64,000 nt of DNA from CAVYUC01 sp963783085 (GTDB lineage: Bacteria > Bacteroidota > Bacteroidia > Bacteroidales > Prolixibacteraceae): assembly GCA_963783085.1 (NCBI GenBank), contig CAWAMJ010000002.1:682001-746000 (forward strand). Direction: 5' to 3'. The translations under genes were made by a program, and so were the position numbers. The notes under the pieces are model-generated. The model did not search any database. It was given only the letters and a program-made list of their open reading frames with translations, and was not told the origin of the DNA. Below are positions 28,492 through 37,084 of this stretch, piece by piece. The first letter of the stretch is position 1. Every line of letters begins with the position of its first letter.

Positions 28492-29701
28492 TCGAAATTT
28501 GAGAAATATCTTTCCAATCACTCCATTGAATAACCGTGTTAAATATTGAGAATGCATTTTTTACTGAAGCATCTTTTAATTTTGCCTGGGATAGAGCTTC
28601 CTCTGCTAGTTCTGCAAACCTAACGACAGGAAACTTTGGATTCACGAGAACAACCCCAGCTGATATAGTGGGAATTTTTCCATTTGGGAATGAATATTTA
28701 TTCCTCTTCCAGTAAAGAGCAAATTCATTATTTACTGCAATAGCGAGTTCAATAATATTTTTCCAGTTGCCGACGAAAAAGCAATCATCTCCACCTGAAA
28801 TAATATTATAAACAAAGTTTGAGTAATTCATTTTTACCAGGTCAGATAAAGTTTCCTCGAAAAAGTATCGAAATAACTCAGAGAGCTTTTTATGTTTGCG
28901 GTTATCTGAAACATTTTGAAAGAATGTTCCTAAATTATCTACATCCATCTTTAGGATTCCCAACTTTGAGGTTTTCCCAAAACTATTGGCAAGGTCGCTA
29001 AATTCAAGGGTTTCATTATTACTATCCCTAGGAAAAAAAGTATCGAGCGACTTTGTTAACTGGTGTCGACCCAATTCATTGTTCAAAAGCAACAATTTAT
29101 AACCGAGGAAATGTATTGAATTCTCTCTAACCGTTAGGGATTGGCTTTTTGCAGGTTCAATACTAAATGAAATTCGGTTTTTTAGATTCAATATCTTAAA
29201 ATCCAGATTTTCATCAAAAGTCTGAAAAGGACTGAATACCTCGGTGAATTCTGAATCATTGAAGAGTTTAAGCTTATGTATGGCATTTTTTCTGTTCAAA
29301 TCATTTAGGAGGTTGCCATAACTTTGTTTTTCGTCAAATTCTGTATAACTCAAAATAATTCTCAGGCTAATTAAACTTAATGCTTGAGAAGTATTTTTCT
29401 TGTATTTAATAAATATCTCTCCGCTGTTTTTTTTCTTAGGAAGGAGAATAAAAAAATTACCGCCTGAAATGCTTATGATATAGTTTTCCTGCTCGTTATC
29501 AGGAATACCAAATTCAGCGAAAAGGTAACTCACAGATATAAAAGAAATAGCCTTCACAAAAAATGATTTTGCTTTTAGCGATCGGGCTGCACCTTTACTT
29601 TTTACGTTAAAAATGAATTCCTGTATGCCTGATATATCGCCCTTTACGATAAGAAGAGGTTCTTTTAACGTGGTTTTTGGTTCAATTTTTTCCATAATCA
29701 T
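28481..29701 (-). CDS. cas10: Cas10/Csm1, palm domains only, no HD nuclease domain
   Basis: 406 residues against about 750-800 for a full Csm1. The protein begins almost directly at the first palm domain (LLIVKGDISGIQEFIFNV, 16-33), so the N-terminal HD DNase domain is missing; no open frame upstream supplies it. The second palm has LKMDVDNLG (Asp253, Asp255) and the G-G-D-D box at 303-306, so cyclic oligoadenylate synthesis should be retained. The linker between palms has no Cys pairs, so the usual zinc finger is also absent. The D4 domain lies in another frame just downstream. First gene of the effector operon. Confidence 0.9.
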   Translation of the reverse strand: MIMEKIEPKTTLKEPLLIVKGDISGIQEFIFNVKSKGAARSLKAKSFFVKAISFISVSYLFAEFGIPDNEQENYIISISGGNFFILLPKKKNSGEIFIKYKKNTSQALSLISLRIILSYTEFDEKQSYGNLLNDLNRKNAIHKLKLFNDSEFTEVFSPFQTFDENLDFKILNLKNRISFSIEPAKSQSLTVRENSIHFLGYKLLLLNNELGRHQLTKSLDTFFPRDSNNETLEFSDLANSFGKTSKLGILKMDVDNLGTFFQNVSDNRKHKKLSELFRYFFEETLSDLVKMNYSNFVYNIISGGDDCFFVGNWKNIIELAIAVNNEFALYWKRNKYSFPNGKIPTISAGVVLVNPKFPVVRFAELAEEALSQAKLKDASVKNAFSIFNTVIQWSDWKDISQISNES

Positions 29702-30060
29702 TTATTTAGTTATTTCTTAGTCAGATTTTTTCATCTTTTCAGATTGGTTCTAAAACGCAACAATCATATTAAACCGAGATGTCATTAAGGATTTACATCT
29801 GATAGCAACAAAACGGAATTCTGGAATTATTAAATTAAGTGCGCTAATAAAACGAATATATGATGTATCCATCATTTGGAATTTAATGAGATGATTGTTT
29901 TTGGTGTTTATTCATCGTTCTGCCAGCAGATCAAGCTCTTTTGAATAAAACTTCATTAAAGTTAAGATAATCATTACAATAATAAAAACTGCTTGCAGGA
30001 AAATTATTTCCTTCGACTTTTTCTGTAATTCAATAGCGGATAGTCATCGCAGGAAACATG
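29702..30060. other. Intergenic, upstream of the effector operon
   Basis: About 360 AT-rich bases between cas10 and the 305-bp tandem repeat. The effector-operon promoter should be here on the minus strand, but I could not find a convincing TTTG-N19-TAnnTTTG pair. No open frame, hairpin or leftover of a Cas10 HD domain is visible. Confidence 0.6.
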
Positions 30061-32191
30061 ACCCCTCCCGGCCTCCCCAAAGTGGAGGGGAAAGATCGCT
30101 TCGATGAAGGATTGGATTACTAATGATCGGTAAATGATGTTTGTGGTTCTGAATCATAAACGCTGACAGGTCTGCGACGCTGTCAGATTTGCGGAAGCTG
30201 CGGCTCTCCGGACTTGACAGCGTGCAGAGCACCTGTCAACGTCAACCTGGTATTGGAAAAAAACTACAGTTTTTTGTTATTGAAAATCATGAGGACTAAA
30301 GTCCGTGCAGGTTCCTCTTCTTTCAATCCGTTCGATGAATCGAACGGCAAAGGATAAACGCTCAAACCCCTCCCGGCCTCCCCAAAGTGGAGGAGAAAGA
30401 TCGCTTCGATGAAGGATTGGATTACTAATGATTGGTAAATGATGTTTGTGGTTCTGAATCATAAACGCTGACAGGTCTGCGACGCTGTCAGGTTTGCGGA
30501 AGCTGCAGCTCTTCCCGACTTGACAGCGTGCAGGGCACCTGTCAACGTCAACCTGGTATTGGAAAAAAACTACAGTTTTTTTGTTATTGAAAATCATGAG
30601 GGCTAAAGTCCGTGCAGGTTCCTCTTCTTTCAATCCGTTCGATGAATCGAACGGCAAAGGATAAACGCTCAAACCCCTCCCGGCCTCCCCAAAGTGGAGG
30701 AGAAAGATCGCTTCGATGAAGGATTGGATTACTAATGATCGGTAAATGATGTTTGTGGTTCTGAATCATAAATGCTGACAGGTCTGCGACGCTGTCAGGT
30801 TTGCGGAAGCTGCAGCTCTCCGGACTTGACAGCGTGCAGAGCACCTGTCAACGTCAACCTGGTATTGGAAAAAAACTACAGTTTTTTTGTTATTGAAAAT
30901 CATGAGGACTAAAGTCCGTGCAGGTTCCTCTTCTTTCAATCCGTTCGATGAATCGAACGGCAAAGGATAAACGCTCAAACCCCTCCCGGCCTCCCCAAAA
31001 GTGGAGGAGAAAGATCGCTTCGATGAAGGATTGGATTACTAATGATTGGTAAATGATGTTTGTGGTTCTGAATTATAAATGCTGACAGGTCTGCGACGCT
31101 GTCAGGTTTGCGGAAGCTGCAGCTCTCCCGACTTGACAGCGTGCAGAGCACCTGTCAACGTCAACCTGGTATTGGAAAAAAACTACAGTTTTTTGTTATT
31201 GAAAATCATGAGGACTAAAGTCCGTGCAGGCTCCTCTTCTTTCAATCCGTTCGATGAATCGAACGGCAAAGGATAAACGCTCAAACCCCTCCCGGCCTCC
31301 CCAAAGTGGAGGAGAAAGATCGCTTCGATGAAGGATTGGATTACTAATGATTGGTAAATGATGTCTGGGGTTCTGATTTAAACGCTGACAGGTCTGCGAC
31401 GCTGTCAGGTTTGCGGAAGCTGCAGCTCTCCCGGACTTGACAGCGTGCAGGGCACCTGTCAACGTCAACCTGGTATTGGAAAGAAAACTACAGTTTTTTG
31501 TTATTGAAAATCATAGGGCTGAAGTCCGTGCAGGTTCCTCTTCTTTCAATCCGTTCGATGAATCGAACGGCAAAGGATAAACGCTCAAACCCCTCCCGGC
31601 CTCCCCAAAGTGGAGGAGAAAGATCGCTTCGATGAAGGATTGGATTACTAATGATTGGTAAATGATGTCCTGGGGTTCTGATTTAAACGCTGACAGGTCT
31701 GCGACGCTGTCAGGTTTGCGGAAGCTGCAGCTCTCCCGACTTGACAGCGTGCAGGGCACCTGTCAACGTCATCCTGGTATTGGAAAGAAAACTACAGTTT
31801 TTTGTTATTGAAAATCATGAGGACTAAAGTCCGTGCAGGTTCCTCTTCTTTCAATCCGTTCGATGAATCGAACGGCAAAGGATAAACGCTCAAACCCCTC
31901 CCGGCCTCCCCAAAGTGGAGGAGAAAGATCGCTTCGATGAAGGATTGGATTACTAATGATTGGTAAATGATGTTTGTGGTTCTGAATCATAAACGCTGAC
32001 AGGTCTGCGACGCTGTCAGGTTTGCGGAAGCTGCAGCTCTCGCGGACTTGACAGCGTGCAGAGCACCTGTCAACGTCAACCTGGTATTGGAAAAAAACTT
32101 CAGTTTTTTGTTATTGAAAATCATGAGGACTAAAGTCCGTGCAGGCTCCTCTTCTTTCAATCCGTTCGATGAATCGAACGGCAAAGGATAA
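30061..32191. repeat. Tandem repeat, 7 copies of a 304-307 bp unit
   Basis: Units start at 30061, 30366, 30673, 30979, 31285, 31589 and 31894, each beginning ACCCCTCCCGGCCTCCCCAA, and are nearly identical. Each unit holds several inverted repeats: CTGACAG...CTGTCAG, TTGACAG...CTGTCAA and a strong hairpin CCGTTCGAT-GA-ATCGAACGG. Short open frames on the minus strand recur in each unit with the residues SPPLWGGREG. They come from the repeat and have no start-site context or domain. The array ends abruptly at GGATAAA 5' of the kdsA upstream region. Confidence 0.93.
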
Positions 32192-32418
32192 AGTAGGCCT
32201 CTTGCAGCAGGATTTAAGCGGGAGTATAACATATTATTTTCAGCAGTTTCTATTACCTCTTTGTGGGTATTTTTTGCTGTCCGACCCTCGATGGTACCTC
32301 GAAGGTACCTCTCAAAACCCTGTCAGAAGGTGCGCACCTGCGATTAAAATTATTGCCATCCGTCAGTTGCCGGATTCAATAACTTCTTTTTCCTACATTT
32401 GTATTAAAATCAATTGGA

Positions 32419-33240
32419 ATGCTTCCACAAACAGAAAAACTGAAGAATACCGGCTCGGGTAATTTTTTCCTGATGGCCGGTCCGTGTGCCATCGAAGGCG
32501 AACAAATGGCGCTGGAAATTGCAGAAAAGATTGTTGAAATTACCAACCGGCTAAAAATACCATACATTTTTAAAGGTTCCTACCGGAAAGCCAACCGTTC
32601 GCGGCTCGATTCGTTTACCGGAATTGGCGATGAAAAAGCATTGGAAATCCTGCAAAAAGTTGGCAAAACATTTGACATACCAGTAGTTACTGACATTCAC
32701 TCTGCCGATGATGCAGCAATAGCCGCCGAATTTGTTGACGTGTTGCAAATCCCGGCATTTTTATGCCGCCAGACTGATATCCTGGTCGCCGCCGCCAAAA
32801 CCGGGAAAATAGTCAACATTAAGAAAGGCCAGTTTCTTTCGGCTGAAGCCATGCAGTTTGCAGTGACAAAAGTCCGTGAAAGCGGAAACGAAAAGGTGGT
32901 GCTTACCGAACGCGGAACTACATTCGGGTACCAGGATTTGGTGGTCGATTTCCGCGGAATTCCGATAATGCAAAAGATGGATGTTCCGGTTGTGCTCGAC
33001 ATCACCCACTCGCTGCAGCAACCCAATCAGGCAAGCGGAGTAACAGGCGGCCGGCCTGAGCGCATCGAAACCATTGCCCGTGCAGGGATTGCAACCGGAG
33101 TTGACGGCATATTCATTGAAACACATCCCAGCCCGGCCCGTGCAAAATCCGACGGCGCGAATATGCTGAGGCTGGATTTGCTGGAGCCGCTTTTGGAAAA
33201 ACTAACCAGTATAAGGCAGGTAATCAGTAATTTTCGGTAG
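32419..33240 (+). CDS. kdsA: 3-deoxy-8-phosphooctulonate synthase
   Basis: A 273-residue KdsA, which condenses phosphoenolpyruvate with arabinose-5-phosphate to make KDO-8-phosphate for lipopolysaccharide. Visible motifs are FFLMAGPCAIEG, FKGSYRKANRSR (phosphate and PEP binding), DIHSADDA, IPAFLCRQTDIL, GTTFGYQDLVVDFR and DITHSLQQPNQ. A bacterial KdsA lacking the metal-site Cys would have Asn after the FL..GPC segment, where this protein has Ala-Gly-Pro-Cys; I cannot decide metal dependence. A TACATTTG box at 32394-32401 could be a -7 element but has no good -33 partner. Confidence 0.95.
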   Translation: MLPQTEKLKNTGSGNFFLMAGPCAIEGEQMALEIAEKIVEITNRLKIPYIFKGSYRKANRSRLDSFTGIGDEKALEILQKVGKTFDIPVVTDIHSADDAAIAAEFVDVLQIPAFLCRQTDILVAAAKTGKIVNIKKGQFLSAEAMQFAVTKVRESGNEKVVLTERGTTFGYQDLVVDFRGIPIMQKMDVPVVLDITHSLQQPNQASGVTGGRPERIETIARAGIATGVDGIFIETHPSPARAKSDGANMLRLDLLEPLLEKLTSIRQVISNFR

Positions 33241-33373
33241 AAATTAAATTAAAGTGGCGTTGTTGTTTACCGAATCAAAACAGTTGATAAAAAATGCAGC
33301 TCCGCCAATAAAGTTTGAAAAACAGGTTGTCATCGATAAACGTTTGATCTCGCTGAGGACGCAAAATATAAAA

Positions 33374-33850
33374 ATGAAATCATTTGAAAATATTGCAGAA
33401 GAACTGAAAAGGCTGGTTTTGGAATGGGAGCCAAAATTGAAATCACTTTCCGAAGAAATTATTACAACACGCCGAAATTCACAAAACCGTACCATAAAAC
33501 AGATTGTCGGTCACATGATCGATTCGGCTTCGAACAACACGCACCGTGTGGTGCAGCTTCAATACCGGCCGGTTCCGCTGCGTTTTCACAATTACGCTAC
33601 TTACGGGAACAACGACCGTTGGATCGCCATTCAAAATTACCAGGAGGAAAATCGCGAAAATTTAGTTCAGCTTTGGAAATATTCGCATTTGCATTTCCTG
33701 CACGTCATTCAAAACGTAGATCCGGAAAAATTGAACAACGAATGGCTTTCGGATTTTAACGATAAAATTACGCTGAAAAGAATGGTGGAGGATTTTCTGC
33801 GGCATTTCAGGCTACATATTGATGAGATTGAGGAATTGATAGACGGATAA
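33374..33850 (+). CDS. DinB-like four-helix protein
   Basis: I prefer the ATG at 33374 (MKSFENIAEELKRLVLEW), giving about 158 residues; an upstream start at 33254 adds 40 residues that do not look like part of the fold. Four amphipathic helices with conserved His residues (IKQIVGHMIDSA, LHFLHVIQN, FLRHFRLHIDEIEEL) match the DinB/YfiT-like metal-binding superfamily, in which three His bind a divalent metal. The substrate is unknown; members act as thiol transferases or hydrolases. It follows kdsA by about 130 bases and precedes the Dabb gene by 12. Confidence 0.75.
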   Translation: MKSFENIAEELKRLVLEWEPKLKSLSEEIITTRRNSQNRTIKQIVGHMIDSASNNTHRVVQLQYRPVPLRFHNYATYGNNDRWIAIQNYQEENRENLVQLWKYSHLHFLHVIQNVDPEKLNNEWLSDFNDKITLKRMVEDFLRHFRLHIDEIEELIDG

Positions 33851-33862
33851 AATTATATTCTT

Positions 33863-34273
33863 ATGAACAAACGAAGATCATTTCTGAAAAAAACGCTGGC
33901 AGGAATAATAGGCGCCGGTTTGATTCCACTTTCCAAAAAAACTTCAGCTGGAGAAGTAAAAATTACAAACGCACTGATGCACCATGTTTTTTTCTGGCTG
34001 AAAGAACCGGATAATCAGGCACACCGCGTACAGTTTGAAAAAGCAATTCAAAAGTTGCTGAAAGTTGAAACCATTAAAATGAGCCACTTTGGCACACCCG
34101 CTTCAACCGAAAAAAGAGATGTGGTGGATAATTCGTTCACTTATTCATACATGGTATTGTTCGACAGCATTGAAGACCAGGAAACTTACCAGGTGCATCC
34201 GGTACATCTTGATTTTGTCGAACAAAACTCGCATTTGTGGGAGAAAGTGATTGTTTATGATTCGGTTGATTGA
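33863..34273 (+). CDS. Exported Dabb-domain (stress-responsive A/B barrel) protein
   Basis: A 136-residue protein with a Tat-like signal (MNKRRSFLKKTLAGIIGAG, twin Arg). The mature part is one dimeric alpha/beta-barrel domain: NALMHHVFFWLKEPD, VETIKMSHFGTPAS, SYMVLFDSIEDQETYQVHPV and HLDFVEQNSHLWEKVIVYD are the Dabb family hallmarks. Function in this family is mostly unknown. It lies 12 bases after the DinB-like gene, so they are probably co-transcribed, and a strong terminator follows. Confidence 0.85.
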   Translation: MNKRRSFLKKTLAGIIGAGLIPLSKKTSAGEVKITNALMHHVFFWLKEPDNQAHRVQFEKAIQKLLKVETIKMSHFGTPASTEKRDVVDNSFTYSYMVLFDSIEDQETYQVHPVHLDFVEQNSHLWEKVIVYDSVD

Positions 34274-34304
34274 ATCGTGGAATCTGAGTTTTGTAAGTCG
34301 GGGA

Positions 34305-34340
34305 ATCTGAGTTTCCCAACTCAGATGTCTTAATTTTTTT
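34305..34340 (+). terminator. Terminator after the Dabb gene, AGTTTCCC-type hairpin
   Basis: ATCTGAGTT-TCCC-AACTCAGAT (34305-34326) is a 9-bp perfect stem followed by TAATTTTTTT. A second hairpin, GTTTGAGTT-GAA-AACTCAAAC, lies at 34350-34370. The core AGTT-TCC(C)-AACT with variable outer bases is the same design as hairpin A inside the CRISPR-linked repeats. Confidence 0.75.
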
Positions 34341-34483
34341 ATGTTGAATGTTTGAGTTGAAAACTCAAACTCCCGCGGCAATTAATCCGCAGACCACGGC
34401 GTAACGTGTATTCTTCTCCTGTTATCCGTCAAGCGGGCCACAGCCGCTGGACGGATGCACGTCAAACTCCCGTCAAACCCTGG

Positions 34484-35716
34484 TTAATGGAAAAACAAAT
34501 ACGCCATCAAAATAGCAGCGATGATTCCGGTAAAATCGGCAATTAATCCGCAGATCACGGCGTAACGTGTATTTTTTATTCCAACAGAACCAAAATAAAC
34601 GGCAAGGATATAAAACGTGGTATCAGTGGCTCCCTGCACAGTACTTGCCACGCGACCTACAAAAGAATCAGCGCCGTAACTGTTCATGGCATCTACCATC
34701 ATCCCGCGGGCGCCGCTTCCGCTGAGCGGTTTCATGAGGGCAGTGGGCAAAGCAGGCGTAAAGTCGGTGTTTAAACCAGCCTGCTCAAACATCCAGGTAA
34801 ATCCTGAAATCAGCCATTCCATCGCACCCGATGCACGAAAAACGCCAATTGCAACAAGAATTGCAACCAGGTAGGGAATAATTTTTACGGCTGTTTTAAA
34901 ACCATCTTTTGCACCGTCGATGAACGCTTCATACACATTCACCTTTTTCAGCAGCGCCATTACAATAAAAGCAATGATCACCGAAAACAGGATTAAATTA
35001 CTGGCAACGTTTGAAATTTGGGTGATTGCATCCTGATTGAGCGTGGAAAAGTACCAGATAATTGCAATAATTATCAACGTTAATCCGCCAAGATAGGCCA
35101 GAATCACTTTGTTGAGCAGGTTTATTTTTTGATAAGCGGCAACCGAAATCAGCCCCGCCATTGTAGAAAAATAGGTAGCCAGCAAAATTGGTATAAAAAT
35201 ATCTGATGGATTGACAGCCCCCATTTGCGCCCGGTAAACCATGATGCTGATTGGTAACAAAGTAAGTCCGGAAGTATTCAAAACAAGAAACATAATTTGC
35301 GCATCGGAGGCAGTTTTTTTGTTCGGGTTCGTAGCCTGCATCTCTTTCATAGCCTGCAAACCGGTGGGTGTGGCGGCATTGTCGAGGTTGAGCATGTTGG
35401 CGGCAATGTTCATCATAATTGAACCGTAAGCCGGATGGGATTTGCCAAGGTCGGGAAAAAGTTTGTTAAAAAACGGCCCGATGAGTTTTGAGAAAACCTT
35501 TACGATTCCGCCTTCCTCCCCAATTTTCATGATTCCCATCCATAGGGTAAGAACGCCGGTTAAACCGAGGGAAATTTCAAATCCGGTTTTGGCCATGTCG
35601 AAAGTGGCACTCACCATTTCAGGAAATACTTCTGTATCGCCAAAAAAAATTAACCGGACCAAACCGATTACAAAGGCAGACAAAAAGAAAAATATCCAGA
35701 TGTAGTTTAATGCCAT
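34484..35716 (-). CDS. Nucleoside-recognition (Gate) domain membrane protein, SpmA/SpmB-like
   Basis: A 410-residue integral membrane protein with two Gate-domain halves. The first half has GFEISLGLTGVLTLWMGIMK and NMLNLDNAATPTGLQAMKEM. The second has FKTAVKIIPYLVAILVAIGV, LMKPLSGSGARGMM and STVQGATDTTFYILAVYFGS. This is the fused SpmA-SpmB arrangement common in Bacteroidota. The transported substrate is not established. The gene stands alone on the minus strand, with a MITE-like element upstream. Confidence 0.9.
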   Translation of the reverse strand: MALNYIWIFFFLSAFVIGLVRLIFFGDTEVFPEMVSATFDMAKTGFEISLGLTGVLTLWMGIMKIGEEGGIVKVFSKLIGPFFNKLFPDLGKSHPAYGSIMMNIAANMLNLDNAATPTGLQAMKEMQATNPNKKTASDAQIMFLVLNTSGLTLLPISIMVYRAQMGAVNPSDIFIPILLATYFSTMAGLISVAAYQKINLLNKVILAYLGGLTLIIIAIIWYFSTLNQDAITQISNVASNLILFSVIIAFIVMALLKKVNVYEAFIDGAKDGFKTAVKIIPYLVAILVAIGVFRASGAMEWLISGFTWMFEQAGLNTDFTPALPTALMKPLSGSGARGMMVDAMNSYGADSFVGRVASTVQGATDTTFYILAVYFGSVGIKNTRYAVICGLIADFTGIIAAILMAYLFFH

Positions 35717-35732
35717 TTAAGCCCCTCCTGAG

Positions 35733-35935
35733 GGGCTGTATCAAAAGACTAAGACAATTTTTAAATTCTTACAAATTGAAAGTAACTTTGTCATTTTGAC
35801 CCCCTAAATCCTAAACCAAGGGGGACTTTTCCTCCCCTTCGTTTAAAGCCTGCCTGATGCCAGACAAGGTTAAAAGGGGTCAGAAATTACGATTTGTAAG
35901 TGTAGAATTCATAATATCTACTTTTGATACAGCCC
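35733..35935. mobile_element. MITE-like element with 15-bp terminal inverted repeats
   Basis: GGGCTGTATCAAAAG (35733-35747) and its exact complement CTTTTGATACAGCCC (35921-35935) bound 203 bp with no gene. Inside are further nested inverted pairs: CTTACAAAT with ATTTGTAAG, and TGACCCC with GGGGTCA. I could not identify a clear target-site duplication. The design is that of a small non-autonomous transposon; the mobilising transposase is not in the window. Confidence 0.65.
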
Positions 35936-35957
35936 TAATTTTAAACCGGATTATTTC

Positions 35958-36995
35958 TCAAATTGTTGATTCAAATTCCTTGTCCATTTTATTGATTTCT
36001 TCAACAGAAGGGTCGCCTGAAAAAACTGCCAAACGGTACCTGAAAGTTGCGGTTTCGCCATTCGGAATTTTAAAATTCATTTCTTCTTTTCCATTCGAGA
36101 ATATTTTCTGGCCGAGCGTATTGGCTGCAAACAATCCATAACCACGGGCATGCCAGTAAGTTGGGTAACCGGGATTTGCCGGATGATCGAATATTACAAT
36201 AGCAACTTTCTCTCCGTTTACCACACCGTAAAGTTTCATCCATTTACCGCGGGTTCCCCAAACATCGCCTCCGGTAATTCCTTCGCTGCTCAGGTAATCG
36301 CCGTTAGCAATATTATCATCTGATGCTTCCACTTCGGTAACATTTCCGTGAGAATCAACCAATTGTACTTTTCCACTGGACGGAAGTTCGAGTTCGCGTG
36401 TTACCCTGATCCCGAACATACCTTCCTTATTGTCGGTTATTTTTACTTCGCCGTTTACAGCTTTGAGTTTTGTAGTGCGGTCGATAATGCGGGTATTTCC
36501 TTTTGCTGAAAACCGGTATTCCGAAGTCTCGTTCAGTAATGTTTTTCCACTATTGTCTTTCCATAATGCGGTGGCAACCAGTTCACCTTCTCCCTTTCCG
36601 CTTTTCGTCTTTTCAATGCTTTCATGATAAATGGTTCCGTACTGACTGGCTTTTTCCGGCGGAATTGCTTCGGAATTGTTCCAGAAATCGAGGCCGTTTA
36701 CATCGCCGTAGTTCAACCAGATTCCGATATGGTGCGGATGATCTGCACGCTCGCCTGCTTTATGTTTCATTGGGAACTGCCGGGTAATTTCGTTTCCTTC
36801 TGCGGTAATTACCGGCCACAAAACCGGTTTTTTAATGGTTTCGGGATAAATATAAGATGTAAATAACTTGTTATTAACCAGCACATCCACTTTTCGTTCG
36901 TCTGGTTTTGGAACTACCTCAACCTTCGGTTGGGTATACGCTGCTGTTGCGACAACAATTAACAGAACAAAAGTTAAAACGACATTTTTCATCAC
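35958..36995 (-). CDS. Secreted DUF6807 (PmoA-like) family protein
   Basis: A 345-residue protein with a signal peptide (VLTFVLLIVVATAAYTQ). HKAGERADHPHHIGIWLNYG, GLDFWNNSE, FDHPANPGYPTYWHARGYG and GETATFRYRLAVFSGD are typical of the family annotated as DUF6807 or methane-oxygenase PmoA-like in Bacteroidota glycan loci. Its reaction is unknown; it has no relation to methane oxidation. It is downstream of the second SusD gene and separated from it by a terminator, so it may be expressed at a different level. Confidence 0.8.
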   Translation of the reverse strand: MMKNVVLTFVLLIVVATAAYTQPKVEVVPKPDERKVDVLVNNKLFTSYIYPETIKKPVLWPVITAEGNEITRQFPMKHKAGERADHPHHIGIWLNYGDVNGLDFWNNSEAIPPEKASQYGTIYHESIEKTKSGKGEGELVATALWKDNSGKTLLNETSEYRFSAKGNTRIIDRTTKLKAVNGEVKITDNKEGMFGIRVTRELELPSSGKVQLVDSHGNVTEVEASDDNIANGDYLSSEGITGGDVWGTRGKWMKLYGVVNGEKVAIVIFDHPANPGYPTYWHARGYGLFAANTLGQKIFSNGKEEMNFKIPNGETATFRYRLAVFSGDPSVEEINKMDKEFESTI

Positions 36996-37035
36996 GATTC
37001 TTTTTAATTGGTTTCAGATGGCGCAAGATAGCAAA

Positions 37036-37065
37036 AAAAAGAGGGACAAGAATGCCCCTCTTTTT
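37036..37065 (-). terminator. Terminator after the second susD gene
   Basis: AAAAAGAGGG and CCCTCTTTTT make a perfect 10-bp stem around a 10-base loop. On the minus strand the stem ends in a T run of 8. It lies 20 bases after the susD stop and before the DUF6807 start. Confidence 0.85.
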
Positions 37066-37084
37066 CAATTTAAAGATTTTAACA

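Noticed and set aside
28207..28557. A second small Csm subunit (Csm2-like) after cas10
   Set aside because: A clear Csm2 lies at 27788-28195. The piece at 28207-28491 fits better as the missing D4 domain of Cas10.
24866..29701. Type III-B (Cmr) assignment
   Set aside because: Csm2, Csm3, Csm4 and Csm5 signatures and their order fit III-A; no Cmr1 or Cmr6-like gene is present.
30044..32232. A series of similar short minus-strand frames with SPPLWGGREG
   Set aside because: They recur because the DNA is a tandem repeat; frame shifts between units break them and there is no sign of selection for coding.
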